Virus record (IMG/VR): IMGVR_UViG_3300042485_003881
Span: 1-36,100 of that record
Direction: 5' to 3' (one strand)
Length of the DNA: 36,100 nt
From: a virus
The translations under genes and the position numbers were made by a program. The notes under the pieces were generated by a model. It was not told the DNA's origin. It saw only the letters and a program-made list of their open reading frames with translations, and did not search any database. Each line of letters opens with the position of its first letter. Position 1 is the first letter of the stretch. Below, piece after piece: positions 16,987 to 25,172 of the stretch.

Positions 16987-18000
16987 ATGTCATTTAAAAG
17001 ATTAGAACCACAAGATTTTCTAGTTAGCTCAGATTCAATTGTTAATACTTTATGGTCAACAGATACTCCAACTTTAACTACTTTCTTTACATCCTCTACC
17101 CAAATTGGATCTTCTGCAGGTACTTATTACTATAGTGTTTATCAAACTTCATCTTTAGAATCAAATGCTGCGGTACAATTTGATATAGCATATGCTGATT
17201 TACTAGGAAGTGGAAGTGTATTATATAATAATTCCGTCCCTGAATTATCTCCTACAAAAACTATATATGGCCAATATCGTTCTATGATTTTAGAGGATGA
17301 AAATTCATCTTTTATTTTTGGGCAAGGAACTAATATTTATACAACTGATAATTTTTGGGTAATAAATTTTGAAAGAGCAAGATATAAACAATCTTTATTC
17401 CCAGGATCTTTAAATTTAAAACTCTCAGGATCTAATGGAATTATAAATCTTACAGATAATTCATTAGATAACCCTGTATCTCAATTCTTAGGTTCAACTA
17501 GAGTCTATCAATTAATTTCTGGGTCTAATGGAACCGCAGGAACTTTAGCAAATAGTGGATATGTAGATGCTTCAGGTTCATATGGTTTAGTATTTCCCGA
17601 TTTAGGAACTATTTTACTTAATCCATACGCTTTATCCCAATCAATTAGTGTATCTCCAAGTAGATCAAATAACTCAGATGGTTTAAATAATCAAAAATTA
17701 TTTAATTCTATTGATTTAGGTGACTCATTTACAATTAACTCACAAGAAACCCTTACTTCAGATTATGTTTTTGTTAGAGCACGCAATAGTGAATTTAACT
17801 ACTCTGAAAATCCTTCATTTATCTCAGGTTCAACAGGTGAGGTAATTTATAATAATTTTATTAATGCTCCCCAAGTATATCTTACTACTATAGGAATGTA
17901 TAATGATAGTAATGAATTAATAGCTGTAGCTAAAATGTCAAGACCATTATTAAAAGATTTTACAAAAGAGGCTTTAGTTAGAGTAAAATTAGATTTTTAG
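16987..18000 (+). CDS. Fibre-like structural protein, paralog A
   Basis: The 337-residue protein is rich in Ser, Asn, Thr and Tyr, with beta-strand alternation typical of phage fibre or baseplate-surface proteins. Its last 75 residues contain ARNSEFNYSENPSFISGS, then YLTTIGMYNDSNELIAVAKM, ending KLDF. The same framework ends the next gene, so the two are tandem paralogs. It begins 10 bases after the preceding gene. It may form a heteromeric fibre or collar with its paralog. Receptor binding is possible but not shown. Confidence 0.75.
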   Translation: MSFKRLEPQDFLVSSDSIVNTLWSTDTPTLTTFFTSSTQIGSSAGTYYYSVYQTSSLESNAAVQFDIAYADLLGSGSVLYNNSVPELSPTKTIYGQYRSMILEDENSSFIFGQGTNIYTTDNFWVINFERARYKQSLFPGSLNLKLSGSNGIINLTDNSLDNPVSQFLGSTRVYQLISGSNGTAGTLANSGYVDASGSYGLVFPDLGTILLNPYALSQSISVSPSRSNNSDGLNNQKLFNSIDLGDSFTINSQETLTSDYVFVRARNSEFNYSENPSFISGSTGEVIYNNFINAPQVYLTTIGMYNDSNELIAVAKMSRPLLKDFTKEALVRVKLDF

Positions 18001-18005
18001 AATGA

Positions 18006-18947
18006 ATGAGCATATTCAAACCATTTATAACTTCTGATGTTATTGTTTCTCCTTTTAAGGTAAATAAATCATTTACTTTTACAGGAAATGAGCTTACAAG
18101 CTCAAATGTACAAATTGATAGATTTCTTGGAATAAATAATACTTCATCTTTATGGGTATCTGGTTCAGATAATACTGGGTATATTACTTCCCAATCAAGT
18201 CAATTAGTATATCGTTCTATTAAAGAACTTTATTACTCTAATTATATTGGAGGAGATAATGGAGCCCCAGCAGCAACTGCTTCATTTAATAATGATGGAA
18301 CAATAACAGGTCCTGTTCCTACTACAAATTATTATAACTATTTATCAAATACTTTACCTCCAAACAGATATTTTCCTACAGGGTCGGATGAAATAGTTAC
18401 TGTAATATCTATCCCTTCAAATTTATTTGGTGAATATTTAAACCCAGGAACTATTTCAATTATTTCAGCTAGTTTAAATCTATACGATGATGGATTAGGT
18501 AATTTAATCTCAGCATCTAAAAAAGTAGGAGATGTTATTTATGAACATGGGATAATTACCATAACTAATAGCGGTACAACACCATATAGTTCAACTTTAC
18601 CTAATAATTTTTATAGTGGTTTATTAACTTGTTCATTTGAAAGTACAGTTACTATTTATGAAACCCAATATAAATGTACTATTAGAGAAAATGAATTTAA
18701 TTTTTCAAATAATCCCTCACTAATCTCAGGATCATCATCTATAAGTAATGGTAGTGGTAGTTTATTCCCTCAACCAGGAAACGGAAAATTAAATGATAAT
18801 GTAACAGGTTCATATTTTTCTCCATATATTACAACAGTTGGATTATATAATAATAATAAAGAATTATTAGCGGTAGCAAAACTTGCTCAACCACTACCTG
18901 TATCCTCTGTTACAGACACATCAATATTAATAAACTTTGATTTTTAA
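18006..18947 (+). CDS. Fibre-like structural protein, paralog B
   Basis: The 313-residue protein shares with paralog A the C-terminal framework: ENEFNFSNNPSLISGS, then YITTVGLYNNNKELLAVAKL, ending NFDF. The N-terminal two thirds differ, as expected for duplicated fibre genes with exchanged receptor or partner regions. ATG 18006 is chosen because the ATG at 18002 is out of frame and closes quickly. It is the last gene of the structural block; a nuclease gene follows after 5 bases. Confidence 0.75.
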   Translation: MSIFKPFITSDVIVSPFKVNKSFTFTGNELTSSNVQIDRFLGINNTSSLWVSGSDNTGYITSQSSQLVYRSIKELYYSNYIGGDNGAPAATASFNNDGTITGPVPTTNYYNYLSNTLPPNRYFPTGSDEIVTVISIPSNLFGEYLNPGTISIISASLNLYDDGLGNLISASKKVGDVIYEHGIITITNSGTTPYSSTLPNNFYSGLLTCSFESTVTIYETQYKCTIRENEFNFSNNPSLISGSSSISNGSGSLFPQPGNGKLNDNVTGSYFSPYITTVGLYNNNKELLAVAKLAQPLPVSSVTDTSILINFDF

Positions 18948-18952
18948 AATTT

Positions 18953-19411
18953 ATGTCAAAATGGTTTTACAACGATAAATGGATAGAATCTATTGAAGAT
19001 TTTCCCCAAGGAACCTATGGTTTCATTTATATTTCTGTTCATATCCCTACTAATAAATCTTATTTAGGTAAAAAATCTTTATACCATAATGTAAAGAAAA
19101 AACTAGGCAAAAAAGAATTAGCTGAACAACCTGTAACTAGAGGGAGAACATCTACTACAAAACAAATCATAAAAGAATCCGATTGGAAAACCTACTATGG
19201 CTCAGCAAAACCTATACTTGAACTTATAAAATTAGGAAAACAAAAAGACTTTGATCGTAAAATTTTATGTATTGTTCCAAACAAAAAACTATTAACATAC
19301 TATGAATGTAAATATTTATTTAAATTAGGTGTTTTAGAAAATCCAAATGATTGGATAAATGATAATATTTTAGGAAAGTTTTTTCGAAAAGACTTTGTTT
19401 CCCAAGATTAA
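18953..19411 (+). CDS. GIY-YIG-type endonuclease
   Basis: The 152-residue protein shows the GIY-YIG pattern: the first strand YGFIYISVHI, then SYLGKK (about 38-43), followed downstream by DWKTYYGSAKPILELI (about 82-97), DFDRKIL and a Glu in LTYYECKYLF (about 120-129). T4-like phages carry many free-standing GIY-YIG proteins, some of them homing endonucleases (SegA-E type) and some repair-like. The YLGKK form with a Lys-rich insert resembles a phage group I know only as putative nucleases. Placement between tail genes and primase is typical for an invasive single gene, but codon use matches its neighbours, so it is not recent by that measure. Confidence 0.7.
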   Translation: MSKWFYNDKWIESIEDFPQGTYGFIYISVHIPTNKSYLGKKSLYHNVKKKLGKKELAEQPVTRGRTSTTKQIIKESDWKTYYGSAKPILELIKLGKQKDFDRKILCIVPNKKLLTYYECKYLFKLGVLENPNDWINDNILGKFFRKDFVSQD

Positions 19412-19428
19412 TATTGTATCTTACATTT

Positions 19429-20358
19429 ATGGTAAATGAATTACTAGTTAATTTAGTTAATTCTGTTCTAGGAGCAGGCAAACGTACTGCAAGAGGAAAT
19501 CAATCTTATACTTGTCCTTTTTGTCATCACCACAAACCTAAACTTGAAGTTAATTTTACTGAAAATAAAGATGGTATAAATCAATGGGCTTGTTGGACGT
19601 GTAGTAAAAAAGGAAAATCAATAAAAAGTCTTTTTAATCAAATTAAAGTTGATGCTAATCACTTTCATGAATTAAGTAAATTAGTTAAAAATGTATCTTT
19701 ACACAATATAGGTGAATCAACCTCCACTACATTAGAATTACCAAAAGAATTTAAAACATTTACAAATAGTAAGGATATTGTAGCCAGACATGCTTGGTCT
19801 TATCTTAAAAAAAGAAACGTAACCCAACAGGACATATTAAAGTACAATATTGGCTATTGTAATTCAGGTCAATATAATAACATGATAGTTATACCGTCAT
19901 ATGATAGTACCGGTAAATTAAATTATTTCACCGCTAGATCATTTGAACCGAATCCTTACACCAAGTACCGCAACCCGGAAACGTCTCGCGATATTATACC
20001 GTTAGAATTGTTTATTAACTGGGATTTGCCTATTATATTATGTGAAGGACCATTTGATGCTATGGCAATAAAACGAAATGCGGTTCCATTGTTTGGAAAA
20101 AATATTCAACCTAGTTTAATGAAAAAATTAGTTGAATCAAAAGTACAAAAAATATATATTGCTTTAGATAACGATGCTATAAAGCAAGCACTTAGATTTT
20201 GTGAACAACTATTAGATGTTGGAAAGGAAGTTTATTTAGTAGAATTACAAGGGAAAGACCCTAGTGAATTAGGTTTTGAAAATTTTACAAAACTAATACA
20301 AACAGTGTCTCCATTAACACAATATAAACTTATGGAGAAGAAACTATCAACCATATGA
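19429..20358 (+). CDS. DNA primase (zinc-binding plus TOPRIM)
   Basis: I prefer ATG 19429 (309 residues) over the upstream in-frame TTG at 19414. An N-terminal zinc-binding domain has C29, C32 (CPFCHHH) and C55, C58 (CWTC). A TOPRIM domain follows with E206 in LCEGPFDA and D247/D249 in ALDNDA. This layout is that of DnaG-type and T4 gp61-type primases, which make RNA primers for lagging-strand replication. No helicase domain is present, so a separate helicase (gp41-like) should exist elsewhere. Bases about 19895-20030 have markedly different codon use (CGC, CCG, TTG) at the conserved catalytic approach. The gene overlaps the next one by 4 bases (ATGA). Confidence 0.9.
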   Translation: MVNELLVNLVNSVLGAGKRTARGNQSYTCPFCHHHKPKLEVNFTENKDGINQWACWTCSKKGKSIKSLFNQIKVDANHFHELSKLVKNVSLHNIGESTSTTLELPKEFKTFTNSKDIVARHAWSYLKKRNVTQQDILKYNIGYCNSGQYNNMIVIPSYDSTGKLNYFTARSFEPNPYTKYRNPETSRDIIPLELFINWDLPIILCEGPFDAMAIKRNAVPLFGKNIQPSLMKKLVESKVQKIYIALDNDAIKQALRFCEQLLDVGKEVYLVELQGKDPSELGFENFTKLIQTVSPLTQYKLMEKKLSTI

Positions 20359-21128
20359 CAAAAAGAAACATTAAAAGATCTTATAATAGAATCTTAGAAA
20401 TTTCAGAAGATGCAAAACAAATAACATTACCCGATTCAAGATATTATCGTAGAAATGGTAAATATTACCCTTCTATTACGTATGTTTTAAGTTATTACCC
20501 AAAAGGCAAATTTTTTGAAAATTGGCTTAAACAAGTAGGATTTGCTTCAGAACACATTGTTAAAAAAGCAGGTGAAGAAGGTACTCAAGTGCATGAAATG
20601 ATTGAAGAATATTTAAATGGAAAAGAACTTAACTTTTTATCCCCAAGTGGAACCCCATTATTTAATCCAGATGTATGGCAAATGTTTTTACGTTTTGTAG
20701 ATTTTTGGGAAGAATATAAGCCAACCCTAATTGAAGCAGAAGTACATTTATTTTCAGATGAAATAAAAGTAGCAGGTACTTGTGATATGGTTTGCGAAAT
20801 TAATGGTGAAATTTGGATTATTGACTTTAAAACATCAAATCACTTACAAACAACATATGACTTACAAACTGCAATTTATGGTAAATGCTATGAAGAATGT
20901 TTTGGTAAAAAAGCAGATCGTTACGGAATATTATGGTTAAAATCAAGCAAACGTAAAAGTGCTAAAGATAAAATACAAGGTAAAGGATGGGAAATGTATG
21001 AATCATCTCGTACACAAGAGGAAAATATTGATATTTTCTTAACAGTTAAAAAATTATTTGATTTAGAAAACCCTACTCACTCACCAATATTTACTGAATT
21101 TAAAACTAGTGTTAAGCGAGAGTTGTAA
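20355..21128 (+). CDS. RecB/Cas4-family PD-(D/E)XK exonuclease
   Basis: The 257-residue protein carries the motifs of Cas4/RecB-type nucleases in order: GTQVHEMIEE with H80, then AGTCDM with D144, then IIDFKTS with D157 and K159, then the Q-x(3)-Y motif in LQTAIYG. These residues bind the metal and cleave DNA. No four-Cys iron-sulfur cluster is visible, unlike many Cas4 proteins. Its start overlaps the primase stop, so it probably acts in phage replication, recombination or host-DNA degradation. There are no cas genes nearby. Confidence 0.9.
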   Translation: MTKRNIKRSYNRILEISEDAKQITLPDSRYYRRNGKYYPSITYVLSYYPKGKFFENWLKQVGFASEHIVKKAGEEGTQVHEMIEEYLNGKELNFLSPSGTPLFNPDVWQMFLRFVDFWEEYKPTLIEAEVHLFSDEIKVAGTCDMVCEINGEIWIIDFKTSNHLQTTYDLQTAIYGKCYEECFGKKADRYGILWLKSSKRKSAKDKIQGKGWEMYESSRTQEENIDIFLTVKKLFDLENPTHSPIFTEFKTSVKREL

Positions 21129-21151
21129 TATGTATAATAAAATATATTAAT
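21126..21151 (+). promoter_or_regulatory. Intergenic element shared with 8624-8649
   Basis: The stretch starts at the TAA stop of the nuclease gene and matches 8624-8649 at 25 of 26 bases (one T to G). Downstream AAAATACAATG (21161-21171, covering the next ATG) recurs in part before 33771 as AAAATACAATATG. It may start the transcription unit of the tagged accessory genes. Confidence 0.4.
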
Positions 21152-21169
21152 TTAAAATAATAAAATACA

Positions 21170-21688
21170 ATGAATAAAGAAACACTTAGAATGCAAATGT
21201 TAGCCGGTATTATTACTGAAGGCCAATACAAAGATAAATTAAATGAAAATATAGAGAATTGGGGAAATGAAGAAGATGATTATGGTAACAGTGAAAAAAA
21301 TTACAGAACAAAACCAAGCTTAGCAGATTTTGATTACGATGAAGAAGCCTATAAAAAATACATGGAAGAAAATTTCCCAGATGAACAAGTTGATATTGAT
21401 GAATCTTCTAGATTGTACCGAGAGGGTGATAATATATTTAATATTATAGATCAAGAAATTATAATCCCAGACCAAGACTCCAATTATGCTAATGGTACGA
21501 CTGATGATGAAGATGGGACTAATTTAGGAATTGGTTTTCCTACCCAAAAATTAGGAAAAGATTATACAGACGAACAGAAACAAAATTTTATTAATTATTT
21601 AAAAAAAAGAGCAGAAGAAGGAAATGAAAACGCTATAGAATTATATAAAATAGCTAAAACATCCCCAGAAGCTAAAGAATTTATTTAA
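21170..21688 (+). CDS. Acidic tagged protein, probable internal head protein
   Basis: The 172-residue protein begins MNKETLRMQMLAGIITEGQY, a helix ending in I15-T16-E17, which matches the (I/L)xE prohead-protease site. The remainder is strongly acidic (Asp/Glu clusters such as NEEDDYGN and DFDYDEEAYKKYMEENF) and probably disordered, with a helical C-terminus (about 135-172). Acidic, tagged proteins are common among T4 prohead core and internal proteins. It is the first gene of the tagged block and follows a promoter-like gap. The enzymatic role, if any, is unknown. Confidence 0.7.
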   Translation: MNKETLRMQMLAGIITEGQYKDKLNENIENWGNEEDDYGNSEKNYRTKPSLADFDYDEEAYKKYMEENFPDEQVDIDESSRLYREGDNIFNIIDQEIIIPDQDSNYANGTTDDEDGTNLGIGFPTQKLGKDYTDEQKQNFINYLKKRAEEGNENAIELYKIAKTSPEAKEFI

Positions 21689-21712
21689 TAAAAAATTACC
21701 CATAGTATAATT

Positions 21713-22513
21713 ATGATAAGTCTTATCCAATTATTAAAGGAAGTGCAAGATAGTCCTAAAGCTATTATATTAGCGGGAGCACCAGGATCTGGAAAAGGAA
21801 CTATTTTAAAAGATTTAAACTTAAGTAAATTTAAAATTCTTAACATTGATGATACTATAGCAGCTTTATCAAAACAAGATCAATTTACACTAGACCAAAA
21901 AACAGCAGATTCCGAAGATAGAAGTAAATTTATGTCGGCAATGCAAACTGCTGCAAAACAATTGAAAACTCAAGATTTACCTCAAACTATATTAAATAAA
22001 GAATCATTTATTTTAGATGGTACTGCTTCATCTCCAAACCAAACATTAAAACTAAAATCCCAACTTGAAGAAGCGGGATATAAAGTAATGATGTTATATG
22101 TTTATACTGAACTAGAAACATCTTTAAAACGCAATGAAGAACGATTTGAAAAATCAGGTGGAGAAGATAGAAGTTTACTTCCTGGTGCGGTGTTAGGAAC
22201 ATGGCTTATGGTAGCTAAAAATTTTCCTTTATATCAACAATTATTTGGTAATAACTTTGTATCGGTATCCAATACTGGTAATAACGAAACATTAAAAGAT
22301 ATTGATCAAATTATCCAAAAGTATGTTACCCCATTTGATCCAAAAGATCCAAAACAAAAAACTGAAAAAGAACAAGAAAAATCTAATAAATTAAAAGAAA
22401 AATTAAATATAGAAATTCAAAATTTCCTTGATTCTAATCTAGCTCAAAATATTATAAACTCCTCTGTTTCTAAAGAAGAAGCTCAATCTAAAATAAATGA
22501 ATTCATTAGTTAA
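21713..22513 (+). CDS. Tagged P-loop kinase (zeta/AAA_33-like)
   Basis: The 266-residue protein opens MISLIQLLKE, a capsid-targeting-like helix with L8-K9-E10. Walker A GAPGSGKGT (residues 22-30) follows almost immediately. LDGTASS and VMMLYVYTELETSLKRNEER match the Walker B-like strand and the Arg-rich lid of small P-loop kinases such as AAA_33, zeta toxin or polynucleotide kinase. Substrates in this superfamily include nucleotides, nucleic-acid ends and UDP-sugars; I cannot choose. The last 65 residues are a Lys/Glu-rich coiled coil. It overlaps the next gene by 17 bases, suggesting coupled translation. Confidence 0.8.
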   Translation: MISLIQLLKEVQDSPKAIILAGAPGSGKGTILKDLNLSKFKILNIDDTIAALSKQDQFTLDQKTADSEDRSKFMSAMQTAAKQLKTQDLPQTILNKESFILDGTASSPNQTLKLKSQLEEAGYKVMMLYVYTELETSLKRNEERFEKSGGEDRSLLPGAVLGTWLMVAKNFPLYQQLFGNNFVSVSNTGNNETLKDIDQIIQKYVTPFDPKDPKQKTEKEQEKSNKLKEKLNIEIQNFLDSNLAQNIINSSVSKEEAQSKINEFIS

Positions 22514-24017
22514 ATCACTTATATTTCCACTTTTAGAATCTGAACAAAAAGGTGTTGCTTTAATCCCTGGTGGTTTTAAACCTCCAACTATAGGGCATTT
22601 TGTATTAGTTAATGAAGTAGCACAAAATCCTAATTTTAATAAAGTAATTGTTTTAATAGGCCATAAAATAAGAGATGGTGTAACTAAAGAAGAAAGTTTA
22701 GCAGTATGGGATATCTATAAAAAATATCTCCCCTCTAACATTGAAATTAAAATTTCAGATAACTCTTCACCTATTGCAGATATTAGCTCACTTATAAAAA
22801 ACAATCCAGACACATACTTTTACCCAGTAGTTGGTATTCGAGGTGAAATGGATTTAGGTGATATAAAACGATTTGATAGTTTAGAAGGTAAATATCCTAA
22901 CTTTAAAACAATAGTAATTAAATCAAATGAAGGTAAAGATCGAGTTAGTGGAACAAACACTAGAGCTGCTTTAATTAGTGGAGAAAAAGAAAAATTTCAA
23001 TCATATCTTCCAACTGAATTATCACAAGAAGAAAAAGATGGGATTTGGTCTATTTTAACTAAAACCCCACTAAATGAAATAAAGTATGCTGAACCTAGCA
23101 AATTTGATTACCCAAAACAACTAAAAGCACTTACCGAATTTATGTTAGATAAGGGAATGAATATTAAACCTTTACCTAAAGTAAAATTTGTAGAAGATGA
23201 TGTTGAAAACGCTAGGAATTTTTTCGGTAAAACGGCGTATTACGATCGGAATCAACGCGTTATAGTACTTTATACAATGGATCGTCATCCAAAAGACATT
23301 ATGCGTTCATTTGCGCACGAAATGATTCACCACATGCAAAACTGTGAAGATCGTTTAAATGGTATTTCTACTCAAGACACAAACGAAGAAGGTAATTTGC
23401 CTGAAATTGAAAGAGAAGCATATGAAAAAGGAAATATGACTTTCCGAAACTGGACAGATACATTAACTGAAGGTGTATTTGAAGATAGAATTGAATGTGA
23501 TAATTGTGGATGGAGTTGGAAAATAAAAGATGGTGGAGATGACTTATATGTTTGTCATAAATGTGAACATGATAATACACCTAAACTATTAAACGAAGAA
23601 ACAGAAGAGGATAATGGTACTTTATTATATAAAAGCATATTTAAACCAGATATAAACATATTAGTTGCTTTTGGAAATTATGAAAATTATAAAATTTTAA
23701 AACCTTTATTTAATAAATATGGGTATGGTTTTTACTCCCCAGAAGATAAAACAATAATTCTTAATGGTGAACGTTTTATAAATTCTAATTTAGATTTTAG
23801 GGATTTTAAATTTGTTGAAGCACACGAAATAACCCATTTACTTTTAGGACATACAGGACCATATTCTGAAGAAGATGAAATGGATGCTGATTTAGGAGCA
23901 TATATTTTATTAAAAAATAAAAAGTTATCAACAGATAGACTTGTAAACGAATTTGAAAATAGACATGGTGTACCATTTACTGAAGAATTACTTGAACGAG
24001 TAAAAAATAGGTTGTAA
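22497..24017 (+). CDS. Tagged multidomain protein: NMNAT-like transferase, HExxHH peptidase, zinc ribbon, ImmA/IrrE-like peptidase
   Basis: The 506-residue protein has four parts. Residues 1-14 form a short helix ending L12-L-E14. A nucleotidyltransferase of the NMN adenylyltransferase/cytidylyltransferase type follows, with GGFKPPTIGH (25-34) and SGTNTR (151-156). A zinc peptidase carries H274-E275-x-x-H278-H279 and the later EREAYEKGN. A zinc ribbon uses C334, C337, C353 and C356. The last domain is an M78 (ImmA/IrrE)-like peptidase with H443-E444-x-x-H447 and LLLGH, then DEMDADLGAYILL. LxE sites at E14, E194, E325 and E367 fall at the domain joins. It probably acts as packaged cargo, possibly cut into separate enzymes in the prohead; this is inferred. 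Codon use shifts near 23215-23345. Confidence 0.85.
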   Translation: MNSLVKSLIFPLLESEQKGVALIPGGFKPPTIGHFVLVNEVAQNPNFNKVIVLIGHKIRDGVTKEESLAVWDIYKKYLPSNIEIKISDNSSPIADISSLIKNNPDTYFYPVVGIRGEMDLGDIKRFDSLEGKYPNFKTIVIKSNEGKDRVSGTNTRAALISGEKEKFQSYLPTELSQEEKDGIWSILTKTPLNEIKYAEPSKFDYPKQLKALTEFMLDKGMNIKPLPKVKFVEDDVENARNFFGKTAYYDRNQRVIVLYTMDRHPKDIMRSFAHEMIHHMQNCEDRLNGISTQDTNEEGNLPEIEREAYEKGNMTFRNWTDTLTEGVFEDRIECDNCGWSWKIKDGGDDLYVCHKCEHDNTPKLLNEETEEDNGTLLYKSIFKPDINILVAFGNYENYKILKPLFNKYGYGFYSPEDKTIILNGERFINSNLDFRDFKFVEAHEITHLLLGHTGPYSEEDEMDADLGAYILLKNKKLSTDRLVNEFENRHGVPFTEELLERVKNRL

Positions 24018-24035
24018 ATTTATTAAAATTAATAC

Positions 24036-24599
24036 ATGAAAAAAATACCAACTTTACTTGACTTATATGAGGCAATCAAACCATACACTATATATTGTGA
24101 TATGGATGGTGTGCTTTGTGATTTTGATCAAGGATATGAAAAGTTAACAGGAGAATCTACAGATGAAGCTAATGCTAAAGGTAAATCTTATTTTTGGAAA
24201 CTTTTTAGAGAAAGCGTTGGAAAAAATGAAAAAGATTTTTGGGCTAACTTACCATGGCAGCCCGGAGGAGAAGAACTTTGGAATCATATTAAATCTTCTT
24301 CACCAAATATCCTATCAGCACCCGCAGTAGATTTTAATTTACCTCAAGACCAACAATTAAATCCTGAATTTAACCAAGCTATTCAAGGTAAAAAAGAATG
24401 GATTTCTAAACACCTTAATGGTGTAAATAAAGAAATATTTGTTCCTGCTCCTCAAAAATCAACATTTGCAACATCAAAGCATATACTTATAGACGATATG
24501 CAAAAAAATATAGATGCTTGGATGGCAGCTGGTGGTAAAGCAATTTTACATACTTCTGCTCCAAAAACAATAGAAGCTCTTAAAAAATACGATTTATAA
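24036..24599 (+). CDS. Tagged HAD-family nucleotidase (5'(3')-deoxyribonucleotidase-like)
   Basis: The 187-residue protein starts MKKIPTLLDLYEAIKPY, with L10-Y11-E12 as a possible prohead cleavage site. HAD motif I follows at once: D22-M-D24 in YCDMDGVLCDF. The motif IV pair is D153-D154 in HILIDDMQKN; the Lys of motif III is probably one of those in SKHILID. The length and motif I match NT5C-like 5'(3')-deoxyribonucleotidases, which dephosphorylate dNMPs. T4-like phages often carry such HAD proteins. It abuts the next gene with no gap. Substrate is not certain; a polynucleotide phosphatase is an alternative. Confidence 0.82.
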   Translation: MKKIPTLLDLYEAIKPYTIYCDMDGVLCDFDQGYEKLTGESTDEANAKGKSYFWKLFRESVGKNEKDFWANLPWQPGGEELWNHIKSSSPNILSAPAVDFNLPQDQQLNPEFNQAIQGKKEWISKHLNGVNKEIFVPAPQKSTFATSKHILIDDMQKNIDAWMAAGGKAILHTSAPKTIEALKKYDL

Positions 24600-25172
24600 A
24601 TGTCAGATTCAGTTTTAAAAAAAGAATTCCAAAAAAGAGACGTTGAACGTTTACGTAACCTAGTTAAAGGTAAATATGGAGACAGAACAACTGTTGGAAT
24701 AGGTTATAGTAAAACTCCTGAAGGAGAACATAAAGAAGGTGACATTTGGAAATCAGATGGTAAAGAATGGACTATCAAAGATGGTTTAAAAGAAAATATT
24801 ACTAAATTAGATAAATTTAAAAATCTATCTATTCCTATATTTTGTCCAAAATGTAAACAAAACATGGACAAACAATTAGACATACACTATTTTAAATCTT
24901 ATGGTGAATGTTTAGATTGTAGAGCTACAACAGAAACCCAACTAAAAATATCTGGAAAGTGGGAAAATTATGTAAATCAAACATTTAATAAAGAAATTGA
25001 TCTTCATATAGAAGATCATAAAAGTTTTATAGATAACAAGTTGTCAGAAAGTAATAATAGCTTTGTAACAGAAGCTGGTGATGTGCAAAAATGGGTCGGT
25101 GGGATTGATAAAGATCGTGCATTAAAGGCTATGGAAGAATCTATTAATTATTTAAATTCACTTAAAAAATGA
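24600..25172 (+). CDS. Zinc-ribbon protein, conserved in large phages
   Basis: The 190-residue protein begins MSDSVLKKEFQKRDVERLRN and has a central zinc ribbon of C82-x-x-C85 and C104-x-x-C107. The segment before it (GDIWKSDGKEWTIKDG) and the C-terminal ESNNSFVTEAGDVQKWVGG are features I recall from unnamed proteins of other large phages. It carries no (I/L)xE tag at the start, though LSE occurs inside. It begins at the base after the preceding stop and overlaps the next gene (ATGA). Nucleic-acid or protein binding through the ribbon is plausible. Confidence 0.72.
   Translation: MSDSVLKKEFQKRDVERLRNLVKGKYGDRTTVGIGYSKTPEGEHKEGDIWKSDGKEWTIKDGLKENITKLDKFKNLSIPIFCPKCKQNMDKQLDIHYFKSYGECLDCRATTETQLKISGKWENYVNQTFNKEIDLHIEDHKSFIDNKLSESNNSFVTEAGDVQKWVGGIDKDRALKAMEESINYLNSLKK

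Noticed and set aside
20355-21128. CRISPR system suggested by a Cas4-like nuclease
   Set aside because: There is no repeat-spacer array and no other cas gene. The nuclease lacks visible iron-sulfur Cys and sits next to primase, as in phage replication modules.
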